DNA of 64,000 nucleotides from Thiomicrospira cyclica ALM1 (GCF_000214825.1 NC_015581.1:1860001-1924000); one strand, 5' to 3'. Positions 39,731 through 49,661 are shown, counted from the stretch's first letter. A program made the numbers and translations. The notes: generated by a model from the sequence alone, not told the origin.

Positions 39731-40924
39731 ATGGAAACTACAATTAATCAAACACCCACTAATAGAATGCCGAAAAAAGAGAGTTTTTGGAATCTATTTT
39801 TACCACGTGACTACCTCTGGGCCGCATTTATAGCTGCAGCATGCATCGTATCATGGCTTGTTTACAGCGATTTTATGGATGTCTATGAGGAAGCCATACT
39901 ATTCGGAACAGCGCTTGCCACGATTTGGATGGGGTGGTATTGGCGTAGCTTCCAAACACATTTCTACACCGTAACTGCTATTACCTTGATGGCTTTGTGG
40001 ATGTACCAACTCAATGGAAACGAATATGCCGCACAAGAGACTAATTTCTTTTTAAAATATTTAATCTCTAGCCAAGCTGCAATTATGTGGATGAGCTTTT
40101 TAGTGCTTGTATCTACAGTTACTTATTTTGTGGCTTTCTTCAGGAATTCTGACTTCATTTATCGTTTGTCAACTTTTCTAGCCTGGACTGCTGCTACTAT
40201 GGGCTTTGTAGGCCTGATGGTTCGCTGGTATGAATCTTACCTAATCAATATCGACTATGGTCATATCCCTGTCAGCTCATTATATGAAGTATTTATTCTA
40301 TTCATCGTCATGACAATCCTAATGTATTTGTACTATGAGCAAAAATTCAAAACTCGTGCTATGGGCGGTTTTGTTATGGTGGTGATGAGCGTATCAGTGC
40401 TATTTGTTCTTTGGTATGTTTTTGATCGTCAAGCGCATGAGATTCAACCGTTGATTCCAGCATTACAGAGCTGGTGGATGAAAATTCACGTACCCACTAA
40501 TTTTGTTGGCTACGGTGGTTTCTCAATTGCTGCCATGGTAGGTGTTGCTGTGCTATTACGTTTATCATTAGAAAAGCGTTCGCCGCAACACCGTTTGTTA
40601 GCTAGCTTACCTGGTCTACAAACCATGGAAAACATTATGTACCGCGCTATTGCTATTGGCTTTGCCTTCTTTACAGTAGCTACGGTATTAGGTGCCATGT
40701 GGGCTGCTGAAGCTTGGGGTGGTTACTGGTCATGGGATCCAAAAGAAACTTGGGCACTTATTGTCTGGTTAAACTATGCCGCTTGGTTGCATTTACGCAT
40801 GACTAAGGGTTGGACCGGTGCGGTCATGTCATGGTGGGCTATTGTTGGCTTGTTTATTACTACGTTTGCGTTCCTTGGTGTGAACATCTTCCTATCAGGA
40901 TTGCATTCTTACGGTGAACTCTAA
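39731..40924 (+). CDS. ccsA: Cytochrome c biogenesis protein CcsA/ResC
   Basis: The 397-residue, multi-helix heme-handling protein is the partner of ResB. The diagnostic tryptophan-rich WWD motif is WGGYWSWDPKETWALIVWL, flanked by heme-ligand histidines in IHVPTNFVGYGGF and AAWLHLRMTKGW. The extra N-terminal helices (about residues 30-160) match the long proteobacterial form. Its TAA overlaps the ATG of the DsbA-like gene (TAATG), so expression is coupled. Confidence 0.93.
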   Translation: METTINQTPTNRMPKKESFWNLFLPRDYLWAAFIAAACIVSWLVYSDFMDVYEEAILFGTALATIWMGWYWRSFQTHFYTVTAITLMALWMYQLNGNEYAAQETNFFLKYLISSQAAIMWMSFLVLVSTVTYFVAFFRNSDFIYRLSTFLAWTAATMGFVGLMVRWYESYLINIDYGHIPVSSLYEVFILFIVMTILMYLYYEQKFKTRAMGGFVMVVMSVSVLFVLWYVFDRQAHEIQPLIPALQSWWMKIHVPTNFVGYGGFSIAAMVGVAVLLRLSLEKRSPQHRLLASLPGLQTMENIMYRAIAIGFAFFTVATVLGAMWAAEAWGGYWSWDPKETWALIVWLNYAAWLHLRMTKGWTGAVMSWWAIVGLFITTFAFLGVNIFLSGLHSYGEL

Positions 40925-41568
40925 TGAAGCAAACTAAGTTAACTCGCAGACAAGCTGTGCGGTTAACAGGAGCAGGCCTGCTTAGCGGGCTTGCTTTTTC
41001 AAAACCCGCATTAGCTCGCCTTAGCCCGGGCATTGATTATCGAGAGGTTAGGGAAATTCAATCCATAACTCCTCATTCAAAACAAGTCACTGAGGTCTTT
41101 TTTTATGGTTGTCCCCATTGTTACAACCTACAAGAGAGTCTTTATAACTGGTTAGAAACAAAACCTAATCATGTAAACTTTGAACGCATGCCTGCCGTAT
41201 TAAATAATCAGAGCTGGATATTTATGGCTCGTGTTTATTATGCAGCCGATGATTTGGATATTTCAGAACAATCTAATCGCACCTTTTTTGATGCACTGCA
41301 TCGCGATCGCTTACCACTGACATCCTTAGGTACTATTGCAGAATTTCATAGCCAGTTTGGAGTTACAAGTGAACAATTTATCCAGAGCTTTAATTCATTC
41401 AAAGTGGATCAAGCTGTTCGACGTGCTCAGCGTCGTACCCAAGCTTATGGCATAGATGGCGTTCCTAGTCTCATTATCAATGGACGTTATTTGACTGACC
41501 TTACATTAAGTGGTGGTCATCAACCGCTATGGCAGAATGTTAATACTTTGCTCAACCTTGAGGCTTAA
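40924..41568 (+). CDS. DsbA-like thiol:disulfide oxidoreductase
   Basis: The 214-residue periplasmic thioredoxin-fold protein has a DsbA helical insert. The active site is C63-P-H-C66 in FFYGCPHCYNLQ, the same dipeptide as E. coli DsbA, and the cis-proline loop is GIDGVPSLIINGRY. The signal region has TRRQAVRLTG followed by a hydrophobic stretch to ALA, a twin-arginine-like layout, so either Tat or Sec export is possible. As the third gene after resB-ccsA it probably manages the CxxCH thiols of apocytochromes c or general disulfide formation. Confidence 0.88.
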   Translation: MKQTKLTRRQAVRLTGAGLLSGLAFSKPALARLSPGIDYREVREIQSITPHSKQVTEVFFYGCPHCYNLQESLYNWLETKPNHVNFERMPAVLNNQSWIFMARVYYAADDLDISEQSNRTFFDALHRDRLPLTSLGTIAEFHSQFGVTSEQFIQSFNSFKVDQAVRRAQRRTQAYGIDGVPSLIINGRYLTDLTLSGGHQPLWQNVNTLLNLEA

Positions 41569-41593
41569 AGTCCCTTCTAATTAAGGTTTAAAC

Positions 41594-43237
41594 ATGAATG
41601 CCGCCCAATTATTTGTCAAATGTTTAGAAAATGAACAAGTTGAATTCATCTTTGGCATACCTGGCGAGGAAAATTTAGACCTTGTTGATGCTCTATTAGA
41701 TTCAGAAATTCGCTTTATTACCACCCGCCACGAACAAGGTGCCGCTTTTATGGCTGATGTTTATGGTCGCTTAACCGGTAAAGCCGGTGTATGTTTATCT
41801 ACACTCGGTCCTGGCGCAACAAATCTTGTTACGGGCGTAGCCGATGCCAATATGGATAACGCGCCTTTGGTTGCTATTGCTGGGCAAGCTGCAACCACCC
41901 GCATGCACAAAGAATCTCATCAAGTTGTAGATTTAGTCAGCATGTTCAAACCCATCACTAAGTACGCTACTCAAATATTGGAACCAGATACGGTTCCCGA
42001 GGTAGTGCGTAAAGCTTTTAAAATCGCTCAGACTGAAAAACCCGGCGCCAGTTTTATTGATTTTCCAGAAAATATTGCGGAAATGGCTACCTTGTCACAG
42101 CCACTGCCTGTTAAGCATTCTCGCCCAACCACAGCTAGTGAAAAACTAATAAAAGAAGCCGTTCTTGCTATTCAATCGGCAGAATCACCTTTAATACTGG
42201 TTGGTAATGGTGCTATTCGTGCTAATGCATCAGCGCAAGTCTATGCACTTGCTAAACAACGAAACATACCGACTGTTAACACGTTTATGGCCAAAGGTGT
42301 TGTGCCTTTTTTTAAAAATGCTACTGCTATGGGTACCGCAGGTTTACAGAAGGGTGATTATGAGAATGGTGGCTTTTCAAAAGCAGACCTGGTTATTTGT
42401 ATTGGTTTTGATATGGTGGAATACCATCCTCATTTATGGAACCCTCGACATCAACACCGCATTATTCATATTGACCCATTACCTGCCGAGGTTGATGCTT
42501 CTTATTTGCCTGAAATTGAATTGATTGGCGATATTGCTAGTAATTTGTTGCAACTGAGTGCTATGCTTAATACACGTGCTAATTTTCCACTAGATCACCC
42601 CTTACGTGACGCTACTATGGCTGAAATGAATCGCTGTAAGGTCAGTCAAGATTTTCCATTATTGCCGCAAAAAATCATTTGGGATTTGCGCACAGCAATG
42701 AAGTCAAACGATATTGCAATTTGCGATGTGGGTGCTCACAAGATGTGGATTGCTCGAATGTTTCGAGCTGAAAAACCTAATACCTGTATCATTTCAAATG
42801 GCTTTGCAGGGATGGGAATTGCTGTTCCAGGAGCAATTGCTGCCAAACTAGCAATGCCTAATCGTGCGGTGGTTGCAGTTACAGGCGATGCTGGATTTAT
42901 GATGAATTCACAAGAAATTGAGACGGCATTACGTTGTGAAACACCGATTGTCATCCTTATTTGGAATGACAGTCAATATGGCTTAATCGAATGGAAACAG
43001 ACCCGAAAGTACGGTCGTGCTGCTTATATTGATTTTAAAAACCCAGATTTTGTTCAATACGCCCAATCCTTCGGAGCTAAGGGTTACCGAATTAATCAGG
43101 CCGATGAATTGCTTCCTACACTTGAACAAGCGTTAAAAGACAATACTGTCAGTGTTATCGATTGCCCAGTAGACTATTCGCAAAATGATCGATTAACCCA
43201 ATTACTAGGGTCTGTTATCACCGAAATGCATGACTAA
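41594..43237 (+). CDS. Thiamine-diphosphate enzyme, acetolactate synthase large-subunit type
   Basis: The 547-residue three-domain ThDP enzyme has the catalytic glutamate in TTRHEQGAAFMADVYGRLTG and the pyruvate/ThDP region GVCLSTLGPGATNL. The ThDP-Mg site spans GDAGFMMNSQEIETA to NDSQYG. The pattern resembles catabolic acetolactate synthases (AlsS-like) and AHAS large subunits. No regulatory subunit (ilvN/ilvH) or ilvC follows, so it is either a stand-alone acetolactate synthase or a paralogue with another 2-oxo-acid substrate. It follows the dsbA-like gene by 25 bases and overlaps the convergent nitroreductase stop. Confidence 0.82.
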   Translation: MNAAQLFVKCLENEQVEFIFGIPGEENLDLVDALLDSEIRFITTRHEQGAAFMADVYGRLTGKAGVCLSTLGPGATNLVTGVADANMDNAPLVAIAGQAATTRMHKESHQVVDLVSMFKPITKYATQILEPDTVPEVVRKAFKIAQTEKPGASFIDFPENIAEMATLSQPLPVKHSRPTTASEKLIKEAVLAIQSAESPLILVGNGAIRANASAQVYALAKQRNIPTVNTFMAKGVVPFFKNATAMGTAGLQKGDYENGGFSKADLVICIGFDMVEYHPHLWNPRHQHRIIHIDPLPAEVDASYLPEIELIGDIASNLLQLSAMLNTRANFPLDHPLRDATMAEMNRCKVSQDFPLLPQKIIWDLRTAMKSNDIAICDVGAHKMWIARMFRAEKPNTCIISNGFAGMGIAVPGAIAAKLAMPNRAVVAVTGDAGFMMNSQEIETALRCETPIVILIWNDSQYGLIEWKQTRKYGRAAYIDFKNPDFVQYAQSFGAKGYRINQADELLPTLEQALKDNTVSVIDCPVDYSQNDRLTQLLGSVITEMHD

Positions 43238-43800
43238 TCGTAGTATTGGGTTAATTCCAAGTAGGGTCGGCGGGAAGTATTGGGAATAGCCTTAGGATAA
43301 CCTATATAGAGTGCCGCTATTAGCTGTATTTTGCTAGGATCAATCTGTAACAAATTGGCCGTCTCTGGGGCATTAATTATAGGACCCGTACTCCACTGAA
43401 CACCTAAATTTAATTCCCATGCCGCCAATTGAAAATTTTGGATGGCACAAGCACAAGCAGCAAAATCTTCAGCTTGAACCACGAGGTCTGAATCAATTGC
43501 TTGACCAACAAATATTAATTTTGGAATAGACATAAATTTTTTAATCGCATGATCATAAACAGATTGATAATTGTTGATATCAGTCTTGTTAGCACGTTTT
43601 GAAGCGCGAAGTTCGGCATAAATAGATGCTAGCCTTATGTGCATTTGAGTCCCAATAACATAAAAACGCCAAGGTTCGGTTAAACCATGGTTAGGTGCCC
43701 AAATTGCAGCTTCTAAACATTGATTGATAGCCGTATTAGGAACCACCTCTGGCTTAAACTGAAAAATGCTTCTACGACTTTTTATTATAGATGTTAGCAT
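43234..43800 (-). CDS. Nitroreductase-family FMN protein
   Basis: The 188-residue FMN oxidoreductase starts IIKSRRSIFQFKPEVVP, has AAIWAPNHGLTEPWRFYVIG (FMN-binding region) and the end LIAALYIGYPKAIPNTSRRPYLE. It is close to YdjA/minimal nitroreductases. The substrate is unknown. It is divergent from the OxyR-like regulator gene across a 258-base A+T-rich gap, so it may be a regulatory target of that protein. Confidence 0.85.
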   Translation of the reverse strand: MLTSIIKSRRSIFQFKPEVVPNTAINQCLEAAIWAPNHGLTEPWRFYVIGTQMHIRLASIYAELRASKRANKTDINNYQSVYDHAIKKFMSIPKLIFVGQAIDSDLVVQAEDFAACACAIQNFQLAAWELNLGVQWSTGPIINAPETANLLQIDPSKIQLIAALYIGYPKAIPNTSRRPYLELTQYYD

Positions 43801-43841
43801 AAATACTCTAATTTATAAATTGATAACAAGCTGTTAGTTAA

Positions 43842-43994
43842 TGTGGATAACCTGAAGACAATTATAACGAATCAAAAAGGATTCACAATCTATACACAGG
43901 CTGTCTTAAGGTTTAAACAGACTTTATTCATACACCTAACCACAAACTAAGTTGTTATAATTTAAAGGATTTTTAAAGTTATACATGATTCATG
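43842..43994. promoter_or_regulatory. A+T-rich divergent regulatory region with inverted repeats and a DnaA-box word
   Basis: The 258-base gap between the nitroreductase and OxyR-like genes holds several elements. TGTGGATAA (43842-43850) is a perfect DnaA-box word. GAATC-AAAAAG-GATTC (43869-43884) is an inverted repeat that could be a LysR-type operator. There is also a TATAAT -10-like hexamer (43956-43961) and the near-palindrome CATGATTCATG (43984-43994). The functions are inferred, and the operator is the likeliest of them. Confidence 0.35.
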
Positions 43995-44058
43995 ATGACA
44001 CAAGAAAAACAAAAACAATAAAATTAAATAAAATATATAAACCTTTAGGGATAACTTC

Positions 44059-44961
44059 ATGACCCTCAATGAACTCAAATACATTCTAGCTGTCGCTAAA
44101 GAACGTCATTTTCGCAAAGCAGCTGAACTATGCTATGTGAGTCAACCTACCCTAAGCATCGCGATAAAAAAAATAGAAGAAGAACTTGGAATCACTATTT
44201 TTGAAAGACAAAAAAGTGATATCTTAATAACACCTATAGGTGAAAAAATCATTGCATTAGCTGAAGAAATCAATCAAAAAACTAACCTTATAAAGGATTT
44301 AGCTAGGCAAACACAAAATAAAGATATTACTGAAATTAAACTCGGAGCTATTTTTACTATAGGTCCATATATCATTCCAAAACTTATTTCAGAATTTCAA
44401 AAAACACATCCAAGTATTCAATTCATTATCCAAGAAAACTACACTGAGGAATTAATCAAAAAACTTCACCTTGGTGAACTCGACTTTGTAATTTTATCAT
44501 TGCCATTTGATGAACCAAATATTGAAACAAGACTTATTTACAAAGAACCATTTGTGATCACGCTATCAAACAAAAACCCATTAGCAAAAAAAGCGAGTCT
44601 AACTATTACAGACCTTGCGGAAGAAAAATTACTACTACTTGGTGAAAAACATTGTTTTAGAAACCAAGTATTAGCAAGTCTGCCACAACAACAAATTGAA
44701 CACCGTTTACAAAAAACTTTAGAAAGTAGCTCTATCGAAACAATTCGATTTATGGTGGCTTCAAATGCTGGCATTAGTATTTTACCTTGTAGCTCAGTTA
44801 ATAATTATGATGATAAATTACTAACCATTCGTGAATTTAGTCAATATCAACCAGAACGTGATGTTGTTTTAGCTTGGCGAAAAAGCTATGGACACCAAGC
44901 TGCTATTGATTGCATGCTTCATACTTTAAAAAATATTAATTTAAACTGTACCTATAAATAA
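44059..44961 (+). CDS. OxyR-like LysR-family regulator with only the first sensor cysteine
   Basis: The 300-residue regulator has an N-terminal winged helix-turn-helix (LNELKYILAVAKERHFRKAAELCYVSQPTLS) and an OxyR-type effector domain. The peroxide-sensing cysteine is conserved as Cys199 in GEKHCFRNQVL, exactly the E. coli OxyR position. The position of Cys208 is Leu in this protein (LASLPQQQ). A cysteine also occurs in ILPCSSV. It may sense peroxide through a one-cysteine mechanism or be an OxyR paralogue with other input. Upstream lies the nitroreductase gene, and mlaA starts on the stop codon. Confidence 0.82.
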   Translation: MTLNELKYILAVAKERHFRKAAELCYVSQPTLSIAIKKIEEELGITIFERQKSDILITPIGEKIIALAEEINQKTNLIKDLARQTQNKDITEIKLGAIFTIGPYIIPKLISEFQKTHPSIQFIIQENYTEELIKKLHLGELDFVILSLPFDEPNIETRLIYKEPFVITLSNKNPLAKKASLTITDLAEEKLLLLGEKHCFRNQVLASLPQQQIEHRLQKTLESSSIETIRFMVASNAGISILPCSSVNNYDDKLLTIREFSQYQPERDVVLAWRKSYGHQAAIDCMLHTLKNINLNCTYK

Positions 44962-45770
44962 TGGTAATTATGAAATTTATAACGTCTCTATGTGTTATTT
45001 TTAGCTTGATGCTACCTACAACAATTAGCTTTGCTAATGAAGGTACTGTTCTCGATTTACTATCTAATATCGAACAAACTAACCAAGATTCTTTAAATAA
45101 TCCCATACCTCATTTAACGACATCCACCGATCCTTATGAAAATTTTAATCGACGGATGTTCAACTTTAATCTTAGTTTTCACCAATACGTTGGAGAACCC
45201 GTTGGACGTGGCTATGAACGCATAACACCACAACCCATAAGAACCGGAGTAAGAAATTTTTTTACCAATCTTCGCATGCCATTAAACATGCTTAATAATG
45301 CCTTACAAGGTAATGCTGAAGGTACTATGAGCGATATCATGCGATTTTCAATCAATACGGTATTTGGTTTCGGTGGATTATTAGATATTGCTACCCCAGC
45401 AGGCCTACCTTATCAGCGTGAGGATTTTGGCCAAACACTTTATGTCTGGGGAATAGGTAAAGAAGCAAATTTTTTAGTTTTGCCTTTTTTAGGCCCTAGC
45501 TCAACCCGTGATCTTGCAGGACTCGGTGTAGACTATACTGTTGACCCTGGTTATCGCTATTTTTTAGACGCCTCAACAGAAGAACATCTTACATTAACCC
45601 TAGTCAATCAATTTGATCGGTACGTTGATATCATTGATTTTATTGACCCTTTGTTAACTATGGATGATCCGTACATTTTCTTTCGTGAAGCCAGTATCCA
45701 ATTACGTCGCAATCAACTTTATAATGGCAGTCCACCTTTAGACGCCTTGGATGACTTTGATTTTGACTAA
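44961..45770 (+). CDS. mlaA: MlaA (VacJ) phospholipid-transport protein
   Basis: MlaA extracts mislocalised phospholipids from the outer membrane for the Mla pathway. It shows [70 protein letters not shown] and YFLDASTEE, all core MlaA signatures. The signal peptide appears to be an ordinary one ending ISFA-NEG. The lipobox cysteine normally present is missing. The start is ATG 44961 or the nearby ATG 44970. Its 3' end overlaps mnmE by 20 bases. No other mla genes are present. Confidence 0.9.
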   Translation: MVIMKFITSLCVIFSLMLPTTISFANEGTVLDLLSNIEQTNQDSLNNPIPHLTTSTDPYENFNRRMFNFNLSFHQYVGEPVGRGYERITPQPIRTGVRNFFTNLRMPLNMLNNALQGNAEGTMSDIMRFSINTVFGFGGLLDIATPAGLPYQREDFGQTLYVWGIGKEANFLVLPFLGPSSTRDLAGLGVDYTVDPGYRYFLDASTEEHLTLTLVNQFDRYVDIIDFIDPLLTMDDPYIFFREASIQLRRNQLYNGSPPLDALDDFDFD

Positions 45771-47124
45771 TCAGCTTAAACAAAATTCTGACACAATCGT
45801 AGCGCTGGCCACACCACCTGGTCGAGGTGGTGTTGGTATTGTGCGTGTATCTGGCCCTGCTAGTGAACAGATTGCACAACAAATGCTCGGTTGCCTACCT
45901 GAAATAAAAAAAGCGCACTACGGTGCCTTCTACGCCCAGAATGGCGATATTCTTGATCAAGGAATTGCATTACGTTTTAAAGCACCCCATTCCTTTACTG
46001 GTGAAGATGTTTTAGAACTGCAAGGCCATGGCGGTCCCATTATTATGCAATGGCTCATTGAAAAAATTATCGCATTAGGCGCTCGTCCTGCCAGGCCTGG
46101 TGAATTTTCACAGCAAGCGTTTTTAAATGACAAATTAGACTTAACCCAAGCCGAAGCCATTGCTGACATAATTTCTGCGACATCGGCACAAGCTGCCAAA
46201 AGTGCATTACGTTCTCTTCAAGGTGATTTTTCCAAAGCCATTGAACACATGGTTGAACAACTGATTCGTTTGCGTTTGTATGTAGAAGCGGCGATTGACT
46301 TTCCAGAAGAAGAAATTGATTTTTTATCGGATAGTCATATCCAACAGCAATTAGATTTGGTTAAACAACAATTAACTTTAGTGTTAGAACAAGCGCAACA
46401 AGGCGCTTTACTGCGTGAAGGTATGTCTGTTGTTATTTTAGGTCAACCTAATGCGGGTAAATCTAGTTTATTAAATGCTTTGTCTGGTGAAGAGACGGCT
46501 ATTGTTACTGATATCGCAGGCACAACACGTGATATTGTCAAAGCTGAAATTCATCTTGATGGTATGCCACTACATATCCTTGATACAGCAGGACTTCGGG
46601 ATACTCATGATGCCGTTGAACAAATCGGTATTGCTCGTGCTTGGCAGGCTATTGAACAAGCTAATCATGTGTTAGTTATGGTACAAGCTGGCGATGATAT
46701 TGATCCAAAGGATCAAGCCATTATTGCTCAATTACCGAAAAATTTATCCGTAACCTTGATCAAAAATAAAATTGATTTAATCAAGGCTCAACCTTCGATA
46801 ACAAAAACCGCTATGGGTTATGAAATTGCGCTATCGGCGAAACATAAGCAAGGTTTGTCTTTGTTAATCGAACATCTAAAAAGTATCATGGGTTACAAGC
46901 AAACCAATGAAAGTGTCTTTTTGGCACGTAAACGCCATCTTGTGGCCTTAGACAAAGCTCAGCAACACCTATCTTTAGCACAAACTCAACTAGACTTGGG
47001 AGCCGGCGAACTGCTGGCGGAAGACCTGCGGATTGCACAGGATGCGCTTAGTGAAATCACCGGTCGTTTTACCTCTGATGATTTATTAGGTCGAATTTTT
47101 AGTTCCTTTTGCATTGGAAAATGA
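45751..47124 (+). CDS. mnmE: tRNA modification GTPase MnmE
   Basis: With MnmG, MnmE installs the cmnm5 group on wobble uridine 34 of several tRNAs. The 457-residue protein shows [21 protein letters not shown] and [14 protein letters not shown]. The inserted G domain has [20 protein letters not shown] and NKIDL. The C-terminus FCIGK carries the conserved cysteine. In many relatives it directly follows yidC; here it is about 20 kb away, overlapping mlaA. A CAGGCCTG palindrome encodes ARPGE at 46092. Confidence 0.97.
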   Translation: MTLILTNQLKQNSDTIVALATPPGRGGVGIVRVSGPASEQIAQQMLGCLPEIKKAHYGAFYAQNGDILDQGIALRFKAPHSFTGEDVLELQGHGGPIIMQWLIEKIIALGARPARPGEFSQQAFLNDKLDLTQAEAIADIISATSAQAAKSALRSLQGDFSKAIEHMVEQLIRLRLYVEAAIDFPEEEIDFLSDSHIQQQLDLVKQQLTLVLEQAQQGALLREGMSVVILGQPNAGKSSLLNALSGEETAIVTDIAGTTRDIVKAEIHLDGMPLHILDTAGLRDTHDAVEQIGIARAWQAIEQANHVLVMVQAGDDIDPKDQAIIAQLPKNLSVTLIKNKIDLIKAQPSITKTAMGYEIALSAKHKQGLSLLIEHLKSIMGYKQTNESVFLARKRHLVALDKAQQHLSLAQTQLDLGAGELLAEDLRIAQDALSEITGRFTSDDLLGRIFSSFCIGK

Positions 47125-47139
47125 TTTATAGTTATTGGT

Positions 47140-49101
47140 GTGAGATGGTTAAACGCACTAAAAAACATATCGATTGGATGTAAACCGGTTTTCATCCCCG
47201 CTGTCGGATTATTGCTTCTGCTCTTAATCTTAACCCTGTTAGTGCCAAATGGCATGGGTCAGTTTTTCACAGCCAGTCTAAGTGCGGTCACTTACAACTT
47301 TGGCTGGATGATAATTCTCGCTGTTGCGTTTTTTCTGATTGGGTTAATCATCATTGCTTTTTCTCCATGGGGTCAAATCCCTTTAGGAGCAGATCAAACA
47401 GCGGCAAAATATCCTTTTTGGGTTTGGCTTGCTATGATCTTTTCTGCTGGTTATGGCATCGCCCTACTTTTTTTTGGTGTCGCCGAACCGGTCATGCATT
47501 ATCTAAATCCACCTTATGCCGACACGCATTCATCACAGCTTGCGCAGCAATCCATGCAAATTGCCTATTTTCATTGGGGTTTTCATATTTGGGCTATTTA
47601 TGGGTTGGTCGGGATTAGCTTGGCTTATTTCAGTTATCGTCACAAACTACCTTTAGCATTACGCTCTTGTTTTTATCCGTTAATAGGTCAGCGGATTAAT
47701 GGCCCTATAGGTCATAGTATTGATGTTATTGCAATTTTAGCGACTACGCTTGGACTTGCTACCACCTTAGGCTTATCTGTAAGTCAAATAAACGCGGGTT
47801 TAAACACTATTTGGCCAAATATTCCTCTTGCAACAGGGGTTCAAATTAGCATTATTTTGGTTCTGACCTTGATGGCGATGATTTCAGTAGCAGTCGGCTT
47901 AGATAAAGGGATTAAACGCTTATCTATTATCAATATGACCCTTGCTATTGTGTTGTTAACTGTTGTGGCAATTGCGGGACCAACCTTAATTATTTTAGAA
48001 AGATTCATCGAAAACACCGGACTCTATTTGAGCGGTTTAGTTGCCCGAACGTTTAATTTACAAGCCTATACCAGTTCGGATTGGTTGGGTAACTGGACGC
48101 TGTTTATTTTTGCCTGGACCATTGCTTGGGCGCCCTTTGTTGGTCTGTTTATCGCTAAAATTAGTCAAGGGCGTACGCTGCGTGAATTTATCTTTGGTGT
48201 GTTATTAGTGCCAGTGAGTTTTACTTTTTTGTGGTTTTCAGTATTTGGCGATACGGCTTTATTTCTGATTGAGCAGGAAGGTGTTGAACAGTTAGCACAA
48301 CAAGTCCAACAAGACCATAGTTTAGCCTTGTTTGCGCTGTTTAATGAACTGCAACTTGGATTATGGATTTCTGTTCTAGCGATGTTGTTAATTATGACAT
48401 TTTTTATAACTTCAGCGGATTCCGGAGCCTTGGTTTTGGCCAGTTTATCAAGTGGCGGTGCATTAGAAACAGCACTTTGGCAACGACTGTTTTGGGCAGG
48501 CTTATTGGGCGCTATTGCATCAGGCTTATTATTGGCGGGCGGTTTAGGTGCTTTACAAACAGCATCTATCTTAAGTGCTGTGCCATTTACTTTAGTGATG
48601 TTGGTGATGCTTGTTGCCTTATTTAAGGCATTACAAGCCGAACAACAACGTCGGAGTATGTTGCATGAATCATCACCCTCATCGGACTATTTAAACTGGC
48701 AGACGCGCTTAACAGCTTTAAAAAAACCGACTACAAAACACCAACTCGATAAATTTTTTGAGCAACACCTAGTGCCTATTCTGCGTCAGGTATGTGAAAC
48801 TATGGATCAGCAAGGTTGGGATGTGAGTTTGCAGCAATCAGATTCCCAAGATTCGGTTGAATTAAGAGTTGAATTTACTGATAGCATCCAATCACCGTTT
48901 ATTTACGGTGTGACCAAGCGTTCTGTAGATGAACTTAGCGAAATGGTTTATCTTGCCGAAGTCTATTTAAACTCTGGTCCACAAGCAATTGATTTATATG
49001 CTTGGGATAAAACTGCTATTGCGGATGATGTCATTAAACATTTTGAAGCCTATCTTGCTTTTCAACAACAAACAAATTTAAACTTACCTTGGCATAGTTA
49101 A
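47140..49101 (+). CDS. BCCT-family transporter (betaine/choline/carnitine type)
   Basis: The 653-residue protein of 12 helices starts at GTG 47140. It carries the BCCT tryptophan segment as FGVAEPVMHYLNPP, HWGFHIWAIYGLVG and FAWTIAWAPFVGLFIAKISQGRTLREF, with ITSADSGALVLASLSSGG near the end of the core. A cytoplasmic C-terminal domain of about 130 residues follows, as in BetT. It probably imports a compatible solute in response to osmotic stress. The substrate cannot be fixed from sequence. No betaine-synthesis genes adjoin. Confidence 0.88.
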   Translation: MRWLNALKNISIGCKPVFIPAVGLLLLLLILTLLVPNGMGQFFTASLSAVTYNFGWMIILAVAFFLIGLIIIAFSPWGQIPLGADQTAAKYPFWVWLAMIFSAGYGIALLFFGVAEPVMHYLNPPYADTHSSQLAQQSMQIAYFHWGFHIWAIYGLVGISLAYFSYRHKLPLALRSCFYPLIGQRINGPIGHSIDVIAILATTLGLATTLGLSVSQINAGLNTIWPNIPLATGVQISIILVLTLMAMISVAVGLDKGIKRLSIINMTLAIVLLTVVAIAGPTLIILERFIENTGLYLSGLVARTFNLQAYTSSDWLGNWTLFIFAWTIAWAPFVGLFIAKISQGRTLREFIFGVLLVPVSFTFLWFSVFGDTALFLIEQEGVEQLAQQVQQDHSLALFALFNELQLGLWISVLAMLLIMTFFITSADSGALVLASLSSGGALETALWQRLFWAGLLGAIASGLLLAGGLGALQTASILSAVPFTLVMLVMLVALFKALQAEQQRRSMLHESSPSSDYLNWQTRLTALKKPTTKHQLDKFFEQHLVPILRQVCETMDQQGWDVSLQQSDSQDSVELRVEFTDSIQSPFIYGVTKRSVDELSEMVYLAEVYLNSGPQAIDLYAWDKTAIADDVIKHFEAYLAFQQQTNLNLPWHS

Positions 49102-49139
49102 CCGAATATATTCAACAATTTAAGTTTAAAGGCCTACTT

Positions 49140-49661
49140 TTGTTACCTACTGTATTTGCTTACCCTACTGAAGCCGTTTATGGATTAGGTTGTAATCCAC
49201 TAGACGAGCAAGCCGTGCTAGAAATATTGCGTTTAAAACAGCGTCCAGTTGAAAAGGGATTAATTTTAGTTGCAGCAGATATGACTGCTTTAAAGAAATT
49301 CGCTGATGTTTTTAATCCGCAATGGTCAGACAAGTTGCAGCAGGCCTGGTCAGACACACAACGGGCGGTTACTTGGGTGGTACCTAAAACACTATCCTGT
49401 CCTAACTGGATTAGCGGTCAACATCAAAGTGTTGCGGTGCGTGTTTCTCATCACCCTTTAGTAAAAACCCTGGCACAAGCGATGCCGGATGGTGTGTTAG
49501 TTTCAACATCGGCTAATCCGGCGGCGTTTGTGCCTGCACGAAGTGAAACAGAAGTTATCGCTTATTTTGGTGCTGATTTACCTTGTATATCTGGTGAATT
49601 AGGTGGCTTAACTCAGCCATCAGAAATTTGGGATGCGCAGACATTAGCACGGCTGCGTTAA
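49140..49661 (+). CDS. tsaC: L-threonylcarbamoyladenylate synthase
   Basis: The 173-residue YrdC/TsaC-domain protein makes threonylcarbamoyl-AMP for t6A37 of tRNA. It shows FAYPTEAVYGLGCNP, RLKQRPVEKGLILVAAD, VTWVVPKT and VAVRVSHHP, with STSAN near the end. The start is TTG 49140 with AAAGG seven bases upstream. The single-domain TsaC form lacks the Sua5 extension. It is convergent with the iron permease gene, with only six bases between. Confidence 0.93.
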   Translation: MLPTVFAYPTEAVYGLGCNPLDEQAVLEILRLKQRPVEKGLILVAADMTALKKFADVFNPQWSDKLQQAWSDTQRAVTWVVPKTLSCPNWISGQHQSVAVRVSHHPLVKTLAQAMPDGVLVSTSANPAAFVPARSETEVIAYFGADLPCISGELGGLTQPSEIWDAQTLARLR

